From the NCBI RefSeq assembly GCF_026745355.1, contig NC_079209.1:46758880-46822879 (forward strand): a stretch of DNA of 64,000 nucleotides. The letters run 5' to 3'. A program made the position numbers and the translations under genes. The stretch comes from Beta vulgaris subsp. vulgaris. Lineage: Eukaryota; Streptophyta; Magnoliopsida; Caryophyllales; Amaranthaceae. Shown one piece after another: positions 1 to 12,104 of the stretch. The notes under the pieces were generated by a model. It did no database searches and had not been told where the DNA came from. It saw only the letters and a program-made list of their open reading frames with translations. Numbering within the stretch: position 1 is the first letter of the stretch; the number at the start of each line of letters is the position of its first letter.

Positions 1-1410
1 ATTCAGGGTACTCACCTTCTGGGTGAGTCCGGCACGGGAGCAAGGAAGAAAAGGGCTCATTGTCGAGAATATACTTGGCATGTGGAAGCCACGTACAAGG
101 AATTCGTGCCTCAGCTTCTTCACTACCTTCAACCTCTGGCTTAGACTCGAAATAATCAAAGGCTTCCTGATCAGCCTTGGAAAAGCCATAGGAGGGTACA
201 TCCTCCATCCTAGTGACCGGTTTTGTGAAGTGCCGGCGGAGAGGGAAATTGGCCGGTACCTTTAGCTAGTGAAAGGCTGGTTGCCATCCCTTCAAACCAG
301 TCAATTTTTGGTAGACGATCATTTTATCCTTGACCGTCATCAGCGACCACCAACCCTTCTCATCAAAACCATTCCTTTGCAGCCAATGGAGCCGATGGAA
401 AAGGTTAAGGGTCTCAGGAAAGTCCAAATACCGACAGACCCAAACATAAGTAATCAGGTTCCTCATGGTCACAGGAGTCAAGTGGGCAAGACAGACGTTG
501 AAGGCCTTCAATATCTTCACCAGAACAAGATCCAGAGGGAAACGCAAACCAAGCTCAAAATGATGGGCATAAACAGCTACGTGCCCTGCCGGACAGTCAG
601 TCACTTTCGATCCCTCGACCGGATCACCAATTTATACTCGTCTGGGAGGGCATACAGCTCCTCAACAACCTTGCATTAATCTAGCTCTATGGCGTACGCT
701 CGTCAAGTCTTACAGATAACAGTGTTCTTGGGACCACTGCAATAGTCTAAGGGAAGCCATATCCTGGAATGAAGAACGTCGTCCCGGTCAGGATTAGGCT
801 CGGGACGACAAGAAGGGGCCATACTAGAACTCTCGCCAATGGCGATCTCGGTACGGCGAGCGGTTAGATCTCGACCGGAAGTGGAAGGAACAGTGCCAGC
901 CTCATTTATGTTGGCAATGGAGTCATTGTCTGAACCTAAATCAACAACAGGAGGATGAGTTTAGCCGGAATCAGGAGCAATTTGGTCGTAAAAGCTAGCG
1001 TTCGCCACCAGCCCAGCATCTGCTAAGCTATCAAGCCAAGCATGTTCCCTCAAAGGTTGGAAATCAAGATCGGGAACAACATCAGGCGGGGGATTCCGAA
1101 CGGTCCTACGGGGTAAAATTTAGTGTCTCAATTCCCTAAGCGTCTGGTTATCCCCACTCATCCTAGCGGACAGGTACTGACTAGTCAAACTATCTTGCTC
1201 AGTAGTAGAGCGGTTGTTAAGGAATTTAGACCTAAGTTCTTTTGCCATATCGGGCGTAAGAGGCAGATCAGCTAAAAGGCGAGTCCGCCCATCCATAGGG
1301 CTAGACATAGACGAACTTTGTCCGCCATTAGGGGAAGAAGGAGAAGACGGTTCACTTTCGGACATGAATGCACTACTCAACTTTTTCTTACTGTCAGAAT
1401 GGTCCGACAT
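1..1410 (-). pseudogene. Antisense extra ORF of a Tat-like Ty3/gypsy retrotransposon, broken, runs off the window
   Basis: Read on the minus strand, an ORF starts at the ATG at 1410 (MSDHSDSKKKL...) and is Ser/Pro-rich at first. It stops at 1120 and continues in other frames with further stops. The best preserved piece is 266-604, containing VYAHHFELGLRFPL and LHWLQRNG. This matches what I know of the plant 'putative gypsy-type transposon' domain (Pfam Transposase_28 class). The adjacent LTR at 1921-2580 has its promoter features on the plus strand, so this ORF is antisense to its element. Extra antisense ORFs between pol and the 3' LTR are known in Tat-lineage elements (for example Grande). 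The function of such ORFs is unknown. Several stops and frame changes show it is not a working gene. Confidence 0.7.
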
Positions 1411-1920
1411 AGTTCTAAGGAAGGAAAAATACAGCGAAAACCTAAAAAGTTTCGAGATTGGTACCTGAGAAAAATTTCGCCGGAAAAATGACCGGAGTGA
1501 GCGAAGAAAACTTCCTAAAGTACAAAAACAGCTCCCCAAAATGCAGTAGGAGAAACAGGAACTCGCCGGAGAAGAGGTCGAAGCAAAGAAAAGCACCCGC
1601 GAGCAAATTCTAGAAGAAGAACCGAAATTTATGAAAATTCCTCAAAAGCAAGGAGTGAAATGCAGAAAAATGGCCTTTTTGAAGAAATTTTGGGAAAAAA
1701 GACGTTCTCAATCGAAAAGTAGAAGCTTTGAAGTTCTCAGAGAAACGAGAAAACCAGAGAAAGAGGTTGAAGAAAGACGAAGAAGTTGAATGAAAAATAA
1801 AGAAAAGAAAATTTTGCTTTTAAATACCAAGATGAGCGGCGACGATTGAAAAGCGCATCAAGTACTGCCTTGGATCAACGCTAATAAATAAAAGGGTGGA
1901 GAAACGAGCGGGATTCCAGA

Positions 1921-2580
1921 TGTGGTAATGATTACACTTTTTGAAATTCACAACTCACCCTATGTCAACACGCGACAGCATCAGAAACCTAACCAAAGTA
2001 GCATGCAAAATTTGTTCGCGTCGTCAAACTCAACAACACAATGACGGTCGCGACCCTCAACGATGCTGGGGGGCTAGTTATATGGGTACTAACCAAGTCT
2101 GCTGTCGGACACAGCAGTAAGTCCGACGGGAAATGTCTTAGGACACGAACTCATAAGAGGGAAATAAGTGTTCCTCAATATGAGACCGGGACTGTTGTCG
2201 CAGCAATCGAAAAGGACAAAATAAGGGAATCTTCCCTCTGACAGACTCATCACAGTCATACACATGTCAAAAGGATTACCTATCTGTCAGATGAATAGTA
2301 CACCTATAAATAGCCCAATGGTACTATTTCTACAGGTACATTATCTCTCGTACTAAAAATAGCTTATTTGTCTCTCTTTAAGCTTTCTTTCTCTAATCCT
2401 TATCGGACATTCGCTAACTTGAGCGTCGGAGGCGGTTTCCTCGCATCCCTCTCGAGGGTAGCTCACGTTTTTCTTGTGCAGTTCACCACTCGTGGATAGC
2501 CCTCAATCACTAATGGACAACTCTTAGGTCCGCCGCCATTTCGTAATTGGAACACTAAATTATTAGGAGCGAATAACACA
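1921..2580 (+). repeat. 3' LTR of the Tat-like Ty3/gypsy element
   Basis: The segment begins TGTGGTAATG and ends AATAACACA, giving TG..CA ends in a 660-bp unit. A purine-rich tract lies immediately upstream (about 1890-1915), as expected for the plus-strand primer before a 3' LTR. Inside are a TATA-like CTATAAATAG near 2305 and a 'cttgagcgtcggagg' block near 2420, typical of the R/U5 region of plant Ty3/gypsy LTRs. The 5' LTR and pol would lie left of the window, so the target duplication cannot be checked. Confidence 0.6.
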
Positions 2581-2637
2581 GTTACAACTCTCACTATTAT
2601 CATAATAAACTAAAAAAAGAAGATAGAATAGTGAATA

Positions 2638-2834
2638 TGGAATACCAACTGGGGTTAGCATGAGTGGTTAAGGGTTCTCGCTGCTTAACCAAGGTCTGGG
2701 GTTCGAGCCTTGAGTATGGAAAAAATCCCAGCTGGGAGGGATGCCGCCCTTTTGAGGCACCCATGCAAACTCCCGCACGAGATTAATCCACTCGTCGAAA
2801 TCGGTGGGAAACTCCTCGTAATAGGACCTAAAAA
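2638..2834 (+). mobile_element. tRNA-derived SINE with 11-bp target duplications
   Basis: A pol III A box (TAGCATGAGTGGTTAAGG) near 2655 and a B box (GGTTCGAGCC) near 2699 form a tRNA-like head. The body runs about 130 bp further to a short A-run. The unit is bracketed by perfect direct repeats AATAGTGAATA at 2627-2637 and 2835-2845. This is the hallmark of a LINE-mobilised plant SINE. It is not a tRNA gene because no acceptor/anticodon fold follows. Confidence 0.85.
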
Positions 2835-2845
2835 AATAGTGAATA

Positions 2846-3999
2846 GGAAATTGTGTGTAGGATGAACACCCGAAGAATGTGCAAGAGAAAGGAAAACTCG
2901 AAGATATGGAGCCTTAATGGAGGATCATGCTAGTGAATCCTTTGGTGGATCCATAGACGTTCATCTTGTGGATTGTTGATTCTCTCAAATGTTGTCCAAC
3001 ATAAGTCGGTTAAGAAGGAAAGTTACTTTCCATCTAAGAACAAATAAAGGGAAAGTAATTTAGTATTGAGTTTTCCTTTAAAAAATTATATTTAGGGAAA
3101 CTACTTTCCATTGAAAACAGGAGCAAATATAGAACTTTGAATTTGGGGGGTCCTAATTAAACCAAGCAAATAGACAAATAATAACAATACAAAATTTTAC
3201 ATAGCAAAATTATTATTTTTTGTTTAAAAAATCTTGGTCATACTTAATATGACAATAGGTACAAAGTGAAAAAAAGATTGGTTAAAGTTAGAGCTAAAAA
3301 GATCCAAAGGAGAAAAGAAAAAATGATAAAAGACGAAAAAGAAAAAGGATTAAAAAAAAAGAAAGAGAAAAATAAAAAGAAAAGTTGAAATTAGTATCCC
3401 GGGAGTTGGGTGAGAAAAAAGGATAAAAGGTCCGCATGCAATAAGTTGAGTGAGCTTTTACCAATGAAGTAAGTTAGATTCTATGAATTCCTGACGCAAG
3501 AATCTAATTTATTAACTATATAAATCTGTCTGATGTTAAAACAAACAGAAAACTATTTTTCTATTTTGGTGGGGCCTAGGCCACCCAACTCTAAATAAAT
3601 CCACCCCTGATTTATAGTGGAATTATTTTTTGTTCAACTAAACACACCTTTTTATTTATAGTGCAAATATGACGGCAATATAAGTCGGCTATACAAATAC
3701 ACCTCTACAAACATTGGGAACTGCTACTAAGTCATGCTCCCAAAATGTAAATAAATCAGAGTACTGAGTTATTTTCTGGTGTAGGAAGCTTTTGAAAATG
3801 CTAGATTTGTGTAACTAGGTGAATAATTTTCCCTTTTAGATATTCAAGTACATAAATGTTACACGCAATCAACGAATTTATAACGACATAAATTGCTATC
3901 AGCATATACATACAGTATAAAGTAACTAAAGCAATAGAGAGATGAAAGAAATTCAGCAAACCAATCTATCTATATCTTGTATATAGTGAATGATCCTAC
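2846..3999. other. Intergenic AT-rich DNA, no gene seen
   Basis: Purine-rich low-complexity sequence (3290-3390 is almost all A and G) and AT-rich spacer, then the 3' flank of the ACA pseudogene. No supported coding sequence or transposon termini were recognised. Confidence 0.5.
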
Positions 4000-6900
4000 T
4001 CAGATTTTTTTCCTCTGCCATTTTATGTAACTGAAGAATGGTTTATCTGCCACAGGTATGAACTTGACGAGCCACCCTAGGGGCCAAGATACGATAGCAA
4101 TGGCAATACAAGCACCCCATTGCGCCCAATTTAATCTCTCTGTATTAGCAAATTTCTTAAGGAATTCAACCATCACCACCTGAAGGATAATGGTTATACC
4201 AATGATGGCTAAAAATAGCTTGTTCTTGTGTATACCCTCAAAGATGTTCTTCTTCTCTAGTTTCCTCGCATTGAATTCATTGAAAACCTGGCACAACACA
4301 AAGGTATTAAATAGCAAAGTGTCCTTCACTTTGCTCCCTACACCAAAGATTGATTCTCCCTTGAACTGTAAAGTTAAGAGGATTGCTATTTGGTATAGAG
4401 CTTGAGCCATCAAATTTCTCCACATGATGTTAGTAATAAGTGGCTCAGTTCTTCCAACAGGTGCCTTGTACATCAATTCCTTTGTTGGTTTCTCTGTTGC
4501 AAGAGCGAGAGCACCTAAGGTGTCCATGATCAAGTTGACCCACAAGAGTTGAACCGCAGTTAAGGGTACCTCACCTGCTGAAACTGCTGCTACAAAGTTG
4601 ATCGTTAGTGCAGCAACATTTACAGTAAGCTGGAATTGGATGAACTTTTGGATGTTGTTGTAAACACATCTACCCCAATTTAAAACGGTTGCTACTGAAG
4701 CGAAATTATCATCCATGATGACAATATCAGAGCTCTCCTTGGCAACTTTCGGTTCCTTGTATCCCCATAGAAAGCCCAATGTCTGCCTCTTTGAGTGCTG
4801 GTGCATCATTTGTGCCATCACCGGTTACTGCAACCACATGGCCTTTCTGTTTGAGACATTGCACCATAAGTAGCTTATCAAATGGAGAGGATCTAGCCAT
4901 GACGCGTATCTTATCAACTTTCTCTATCCTTTCTTGGTCTGTGTAGTTGCGAAATTCTGGACCTTCAACAACAGCACTATTCACATCGTCACCTGCCTGC
5001 AGGATCCCACATTCAACAGCTATCGCTCGTGCAGTGAAAACATTGTCTCCTGTGATCATCTTGATGTTTACTCCAGCATTTTGGCAATCTTGAACGGCTT
5101 TCTTTACACCAGGTCTACATGGGTCCTTGAGACCCACCATTCCAAGCAAAGTTAAACCATCATCAGTGAGCTTTTCTTGAGCCATTGCTTCACCTTCCTC
5201 TAGGACTACTTGTTTGTGTGCAAAGGCGATGCATCGAAGGCTGCTAGCTGCCATGCTTTGAATTATCTGCTCAAAATTCTTCTTTGCATCACCATCCATA
5301 GGCTTCAAATTTCCTGATGCATCATAGTAAGAAGAGCAGTTTTCTAGTATCATTTCTGCAGCACCCTTCCAGTGTACATGAACTTTATTCTCTTCCTTTA
5401 TCTTGATCAACACACCACTTCTTTTCTTTAGTGAATTAAAGGCTTCCACATGAAGTATTTCACAACTCTCATTCAGCTTTATCATGTCCATGTTGAGGTC
5501 CAACACCGCCCATGACAGAAGAGCCTTTTCTGTTGGGCTCCCAGAGAATTCGTAATCGGAGATAGAAGAGTCTTTGTAGACACTACCTGTAGTGTTGAAC
5601 CCAACTCCTTGCTGGATGAATGCAAGAACATCGCGTGCAATCTGAATCTCCGAGGCTTCACCCTGTTCCAATTGATTATGGCCAAACCAGAAGTTCGTCA
5701 CCTTCATTTGGTTCTGAGTCAGGGTGCCTGTTTTGTCTGTGCAAATGATGGTGGCTGACCCCATTGTCTCGCATGCTGGCAGTTTACGAACCATGGCCTG
5801 ATCAACCATCATTCTCTTCATTGAATAAGCAAGTGTCAGGGTGACAGCCAATGGCAAACCTTCAGGGATTGCAACAACAACTATTGTAACAGCAGCAGCA
5901 ACAATTCTGATGACTGAATTCAGGACATCGTTAACACTTGTTTGGCTCCCATTGAATTCTCTTTTGCCGCTCTCATCTGTTGTATGCCCTGTGAAGTATC
6001 GAACCAACAATACTACAAGAACAAGGAAAGCCACTGCCAAACCAAGCTTACCTATAGAAGAAGTTAGCTTATTAAGCCGAACTTGCAATGGTGTTTGTTC
6101 ATTTGTGTTACGGCTGACTGCACCCATCATCTCACCCCAAGTTGTGTTCATTCCAACTGATGTCACAAGCATCTTGCCATAACCATCTGCAACCTTAGTC
6201 CCTGAGACTAAGAACGGGTGTTGAGCTCTGTCGACGCTTACATAGTCACTCTCCCCCGTCATGCTTGACTCGTCAATTTGTAAAGAATGCCCGTTGATGA
6301 ACAAGCCATCAGCTGGTACTTGATCACCAATATTCAAGCAAACGACGTCTCCAACAACGATATCATATATTGAAACTTGTTGTCGCCTCCCACCCCTCAC
6401 AACTTCTATTTTGATGTTGTTGCTTTGTTTAGATAGCTTCTCAAACTGTTTACTTTGTTTGAAATTGCTTAAAGAAGAGACAATTATAACAAGAAATACA
6501 GCCACAAATATGCTTCCTCCATCGTACCATCCTTCTTTCGGACCATTCTGCTTGATACCAAATCCAAGGGAAAGAGCAGCACATAACAAAAGAATAAGGA
6601 TGGTGAAGTCCTTGAAAGCTTCCCACACAAAATGAAAAAGTCCTAGTGAAGGTGGTTTTTTGTAAGTGTTTGTGCCAAAGGTTTCATGGCGGTTTACAAG
6701 ATCATGCTCATCACCATTAATACCATCCTCAAGATTAGTTTTGAGAGTAGATGCAATGGTATCTACCCCACCAAACTCTTGAAGTTGTTGAAGGTTTTTT
6801 CGTTTGCTAAGTTCGCTAAGAGATTGTTGATCTACATTCGAGAAAGGTTGATGTGGTTCAAGGTTAAGAATAGAGTAAGAAGAAGAATGTGATAATTTAA

Positions 6901-7060
6901 CCTCATTTTGTATCTTTTCAGAAGAAATGGAGATGAACTTTCTTGGATAGTAAATTCTAGCCAATGCTCGTCGCCATCTTTTATTAGGTAAGCTCAAGTT
7001 TTCAGGTACCTTCAACAGAAAATCGATGATCACCATGTTAGCTGGTAACATATTAGACAT
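4000..7060 (-). pseudogene. Autoinhibited Ca2+-ATPase (ACA12/13-type), copy 1, frameshifted
   Basis: An intronless type IIB P-type Ca2+-pump gene. These enzymes export Ca2+ from the cytosol across plasma or endomembranes and are released from autoinhibition by calmodulin binding at the N-terminus. The start at 7060 (MSNML) is chosen by alignment with copies 2 and 3; an in-frame ATG 54 bp upstream is not conserved. The TGES, PEGLP, DKTGT, KGAAEM, ITGD and TGDGTNDAP motifs are all intact. At 4747-4749 there are three T where copies 2 and 3 have two. This 1-bp insertion, just after GIQGTE, ends the protein at 777 residues and removes the M5-M10 membrane segments, which remain readable in another frame to 4000. 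The C-terminal tail is also shortened relative to the other copies. It is therefore most likely a recent pseudogene. A truncated product would lack the transport half. Confidence 0.9.
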
Positions 7061-7793
7061 AATGCTGCCTTCTTTACGCGAAGATGGACAAGAAGTTATC
7101 CTATATATGATCAACTATATGGATAATCAGTGTTTTGGAGTATGGAAATTTGGAAATGGAATCCTAAACAAACTGATATAGGTACTATATATAGAGCTAC
7201 CAAATATGAAATATGAGATATAAATGTGGGCAAGATTTTGGAGGGAACTCGTGGAAGTGTTGCTGTAATTGATGCATTAAGAGTTAATTTATAGTACGTA
7301 CGTCGGTAAACATGGTGGATTATACGCACTAGATTACGTAGTAACTTTCAGGTATCTTGTGTATGAAGTTCCATGTTTCATTTCGTAGAATGATCCTCCT
7401 TATCGGTTGATGATCAGAATGCCTTATTCGTGCTGAATTGATGTGGAAACGCGTTACTTTCCGATAAAAAAAAGTAGAAAGTGCGATGAAACTTCGATTA
7501 TTGTTTAATAGCTTATGGCTACTATAACTATTGAAATATTAACTCTTTATCTATTCAAAAATATATATACATATATTAACCCTTTATTTTTATAAACTAA
7601 TTTTGCCTTTTCTTTTTTGATCTTAAATAAATATAAAAAATGTGGAGAAAAAGAATTTTATTATTAAAAAAGAAATACTGACGTCGAACGTCAATTACTT
7701 AATATCTTCTTGTTGGAGTGTTGTTCCACTCTTTCTTTAGATTCTTTTGTTATCACCATTAACAAAGATTCGTGGAATATAAACAGTGGCGGA
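7061..7793. other. 5' flank of the ACA pseudogene, partly shared with the copy 3 locus
   Basis: No gene seen. Blocks at about 7200-7500 (for example 'catgtttcattt' and 'gcgatgaaactt') recur in the same order and strand at 57836-58220, upstream of copy 3, with many differences. This marks an old shared spacer. Confidence 0.5.
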
Positions 7794-8463
7794 TCTTGAT
7801 CAATTATTTTATAGGGGACGAGTAGATAGATTAAAAGTTTAATTGTAAAACTTCACATGATGAACAAAAACACTAATAAAAGCATATCAAAGTTTAATTA
7901 CTATTATACTATTATCAGTGGCTACAAATAAGTAGTAGCTAACACTGTTCTTAATCTCAATCCTTCAATTTTAAGCAGTTTTGTCTATTTTTTTGTTTGA
8001 ACATTATCCAATCTTCAAGAAATTGAAAAATAGTTTATATGTAGGTAGATTTTTAAGAAATTGAAGGAAGGGTTCATTAGTAACTAAATCAATAACCAAA
8101 TTGCTATCTTAAAATATAACAAAAAGAAAAGGCGGGTTACACTTTCTTTTTATGATTGTTAGGAATAATTTGAGGAAAAGAAGTACTTATTATAGTGTGA
8201 GAAAAAGAGAAAAAGATAATAACAACAAATGGCCAAAGATATAAGGATCGGAGAAACAAAAAAAGGAAAAAAGGACTATTATCAATGCTTGTACAGAGGT
8301 TCGAACTCGTCCCATTTGCAATGTTGCTGTGCATTCTAGCCAATTGACGCCATTTTTCCAACATACTACATTTATCAGGTAATAATTCAATTGAGCTTTT
8401 TTTTTCTCTGATATAACTACGGGGGCCAGGCCCCGACCTGTTCCTAACCATAATCCGCCACTG
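7794..8463. mobile_element. Non-autonomous hAT-like element
   Basis: The termini are CAGTGGCGGAT (7794) and ATCCGCCACTG (ending 8463), an 11-bp perfect terminal inverted repeat. The flanks AATATAAA and AATATATA match at 7 of 8 positions, fitting the 8-bp target duplication of hAT elements. No transposase is encoded. A tRNA-like A/B-box block lies antisense at about 8285-8350 (B-box-like GAGTTCGAACCTC on the minus strand). Confidence 0.7.
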
Positions 8464-8823
8464 AATATATAAACCAATTAATATGTACAAAAATTAATAT
8501 ACAAAATTTTCAATGTATAAATTGTAATTATAAAATTCAATTTTATGAGTGGTGTGGATCTAAGATTAAAAATAAATATTTCAAATTTCACAAGTTATAA
8601 TGGTACAACTTTATTATAAAATTATCCTGAAACTTACGTGGAAATGGAAACGATATTGGAACACTGTTGTTCAACGATTATTGTGCAAATTAAATTTCAG
8701 TTCAAATGGTTTTATAATTCTTTTCTTTTTATTCATAGGAACAAAAATCTAAGAACAAGAGAAAGAACAACAAAATAAAAACTCGTAAGTGAAAAGTATG
8801 GAGTAATTAGACGTGGAAAGCCA

Positions 8824-9080
8824 TCTATACTAATATTTTAAAAGAAGTTTCTAAATAAGGAACTATGTAACATGGTTCTATCATTTAATGTTTACTTTAT
8901 GTACTACACATACAATAAAAATTGAAAATGCACGGTATAACATTTGATCCCATGACTTCGAATTTATATATATAAACCAAGTGGTGTTTGGTGTTATAAT
9001 TTTAAAGTAATATATTGATAAATAAAAATCATAAATTCATAATTACCCAGGACATAGCTCCTACCTAAAAAACTAGCTAG
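8824..9080 (+). mobile_element. Small non-autonomous Helitron
   Basis: It begins TCTATACTAATATT after a host A. Near the 3' end is a short hairpin (AGGACATAGCTCCT), followed about 12 nt later by CTAG and a host T. This is the Helitron pattern of 5' TC, a subterminal hairpin, CTRR, and A^T insertion. The end is CTAG at 9076 or 9080 because CTAG is doubled there. It shares the CATAG hairpin loop with the Helitrons at 11666, 20604 and 52996. Confidence 0.6.
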
Positions 9081-9207
9081 TTAAAGTTTAAAAAGATAAG
9101 CTCAAGAGAGAGAAATGTTGGAGTTTTTTCCTTAGATAATGTAAAATGGAGGATTAATTCCTCATATGCGCCACACTTCAAATTAATTTCATGGGTACCA
9201 TCTATGT

Positions 9208-9766
9208 TAGGGGTGAGCAGAAATTTCGGGTACCCAGACCCAGACCCGGTCCCGGTATGGACCCGCCGGGTCCGGAGCCGGTCCTGGTCCAACTGGGTCC
9301 GGGTCTGGGTCCAAAAATTGGACCCAGTTGCATCTGGTTCCAATTCTGGGTAGAATTTTTTCGGACCCAGTACCTGGTGGGTACCCAGTTTGACCGGTTC
9401 CATCTCTGGGTACCCCGTTGGAGCGGGTCTAGGACCGGGTACCCGGTACTTAGAATTGATTTTTTTCATGTACTCATATAGAATTGGTAATAGGATAATA
9501 GTTGTTAAGTAAAAAGTTAGTACTTAGTAGGCTTTTAGGCCCATTTAATTTTTTTAAAAAAATTTATAGCTCAATTGGCCCATCTAGTATGTTGTTAAAC
9601 TTACAACTGGGTACCCAATTCTGGACTTGGTACCCACCGGGTCCGTGTTTGGGTCCAAAAATTTAGGACCCGGTTTGACCAATTCCAATTCCAATTCCAA
9701 ATTTTTAATACCCACTGGGTCCGGGTCAATAAAATTCTACTGGGTACCCGGTTGTGCTCACCCCTA
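9208..9766. mobile_element. hAT-like MITE with GGGTACCC/GGGTCC-rich arms
   Basis: The inverted ends are TAGGGGTGAGCA and TGCTCACCCCTA. The flanks ATCTATGT (9200-9207) and ATCTACGT (9767-9774) match at 7 of 8. The arms consist of degenerate GGGTACCCAG and GGGTCCGGG words that locally raise GC and create spurious long ORFs on both strands. No transposase is present. Confidence 0.75.
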
Positions 9767-9774
9767 ATCTACGT

Positions 9775-10156
9775 AGGAAAGCACGCGAGAATCTTTTTTT
9801 GTACTTAAGTAAAATCGCTACTCACATGAGCGGCTTACCCAAATAAGTTGCTACTCGAAACAATGGTTAATCAAAAAACAAACCGCTCTGAAGTAACGGT
9901 TAGGTATAATTGACCGCTACTCAAAATAATGGTTTAGTATCGCTCTTTTCTCAAGGCAGAAAACTTGAGTTACATAAATCGCTACTCATGGTAGCGGTTC
10001 ATTAATGTTGACATCTACTTTGAGTTTTACTTTCCCCAGAATTGATCTAGGGCTCCAATTTAACATTTCACTCTTTCAATCTCTTGATTTCTTTTTCTCC
10101 CCCTCTCTTACGAGTCACTCGATCCGCCAGCCATCACGCCTCCTGCGCTACGTATG
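9775..10156. other. Intergenic DNA with a dispersed short repeat
   Basis: A short motif around 'cgctactca' with its inverted partner 'accgct' recurs about five times between 9805 and 10000. It may be a decayed transposon subterminal region. No gene or clear terminus seen. Confidence 0.3.
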
Positions 10157-10388
10157 TACTTCCTCCATTTCATATTACTTCCTCCATTTCATATTACTCG
10201 CTACACTTCTCATTTCACGGACTCCTAGGCAATTTTTGGAGAAGAGAGAGGTAGAGAGTAAAAAGAAAAGAAACCCATGTGAGAGGAGAGATATAGAGAG
10301 AGTTTATTGCCCAAAAAGAAAGTGTAGCGAGTAATGTGAAACATCCCACAATAAAAAGTGTAGTGAGTATTATGAAACAAGAGAAGTA
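10157..10388. mobile_element. Stowaway-like MITE
   Basis: The inverted arms carry 'ctccatttcatattactcg' on the left and the 'agtattatgaaac' complement on the right, flanked by TA dinucleotides. This is typical of Tc1/mariner-related Stowaway elements. The left arm carries a short direct duplication of 'ttcctccatttcatattac'. Confidence 0.6.
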
Positions 10389-11665
10389 TGTCGAATTGAA
10401 TTTTTTATGAGATGATGCCGGGTAAATATTTGTCAATTGCACTAAAGGATGACGAGTCACTAAATGCTATGTGGCTTTCAGTGACACAAACATCAGCCAT
10501 GACAATAAAGGTGTACATTGAACAAGCTAAGTTCCCAAGAAGATAAATCTCCAAATTAATATGGGTTATGTTACTAAGATAGACTTTAGGGATAGCATGA
10601 ATTTATTATTGATATTGTTAAAATGTTTGGATAAGATAAATTATTACGTCATAGTTTCCTTATATAGGTGAAATATATAAGATAACTAATAAAAATATCT
10701 AATGGCCGAAAAAATAAAAAGACTACTTATAAGTTATAATAAACTTGCTGACCAGGATAGACTAATGACAACATATAGTTTGACATATTGTTTGTAAGCT
10801 AGTACAAGTTGTCGACACCAGCTGCTAATAATACCAACTTGAAAGGTATAGTATTAGAATCGGCCTCGTCTAGTATATGAAGCTCAAAAGTAACGCTATC
10901 CAAGTATTTAACATATGAAGTATAATATCTTGAGCAAGTCCTTGATTGGTAAGAAGTCAATTTGTTGCACGGTTATCCTCTCTATAAATGCAACCTATCG
11001 TCACAATTACATTTGATGCAGTGACATATTTAGGAATGGGTGTTTGTTCAGAGTCGTTTAAAAGAAAAAAGAGCAAAATAAATATACAAAACAATTTGAT
11101 ATACTAATTCAATTTCAAAATTTCAACCGATAACTAATAACATAATACATTTATTTACATTTTAAATTTTTTTATAGAAGTATTCTACGAGATTTTATAT
11201 TTTGAAAGCGTTCTGATACAACATGGTCATTGAATTTGGTGGTGTGAAAGTAGGGGACTCATCATCACCTTATTTTACTAGAGGTTCCCTTAAATTAGGG
11301 TAAGAACTAGCAGAAATTTTTGACTGTCCCGCACAATGTTTCAATAAAAGTTCTAAATCCTTTATAGTCCTTGCTCCACAATCTACATTAAGCCAAGGAG
11401 AAAGGAGTTATGACCAAGAGGAGTATTTTGAGTATATTGAATGGTTGTGTTTAGTAAATTAAGGTTGCATTTAGCAACCATATTTATTCTGAATGGGAAT
11501 TTCCTTTAATTACTCGATTTATCAAGAAGTAATTGATGAGAGTAAATTACGGGAGTCCTCTTTTCTTTCCATTAAAAATTACGCACCCCTTTCTTCTTCC
11601 CATTTATATTTTCTTCAAAATTTCGAAACTTGTTTGGAAGCTTCAATTCACTTTCCCACCATCTA
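10389..11665. other. Intergenic AT-rich DNA, no gene seen
   Basis: No ORF with recognisable protein similarity, no repeats with clear ends and no RNA gene recognised. Confidence 0.45.
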
Positions 11666-11928
11666 TCTATACAAATATATTAAAAGGCGTGCATAAACAA
11701 GAAACTGTGCCACGTGGCACTCTCCCTAGGAAGTTTTAGTTCATGTGATCCATGCACAATAAATTTTTTTTAGAAATTGCATAGTATAGGGGTTTGATCT
11801 CGAGACCTCAAGAACATATACTAAAGTCTTAACCACTAGACTAAGTTGTATTTAGTGTTATTATCATAAAGTATTATATTAATAAATGATTTTTTTTTTT
11901 CGGGGCATAGTCCGGGCCTAATAACTAG
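11666..11928 (+). mobile_element. Small Helitron, family member A (263 bp)
   Basis: It starts TCTATACAAATATATT after host A, has a CG-rich hairpin with a GCATAG loop near 11901-11918, and ends CTAG before host T. It is exactly as long as the copy at 20604-20866. The body contains an antisense tRNA-like A box (TAGTCTAGTGGTTAAG on the minus strand, near 11848). No protein is encoded, so mobility would depend on Rep/Hel supplied elsewhere. Confidence 0.7.
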
Positions 11929-12104
11929 TTAAGAATTAAAGCTTGGAGCATCCATTTCCATGAAGGTGATCATGACTAATTTTGTAGTCTGACCATCAAA
12001 ATTATATAAAGGAAAATTTAGCTTCCTAGAATTTTGTCTTAGACTGAAGGGTGTTGCTCTTTGTTTTTTAAGATTTTATTGGGGTGTTGTGGATCTGATT
12101 TTCT

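Noticed and set aside
2646..2710. Possible tRNA gene
   Set aside because: A and B boxes are present but it is embedded in a 197-bp unit with target duplications, so it is a SINE.
9077..9481. GC-rich ORFs on both strands (130 and 96 aa)
   Set aside because: They are the repetitive arm of the hAT-like MITE at 9208-9766.
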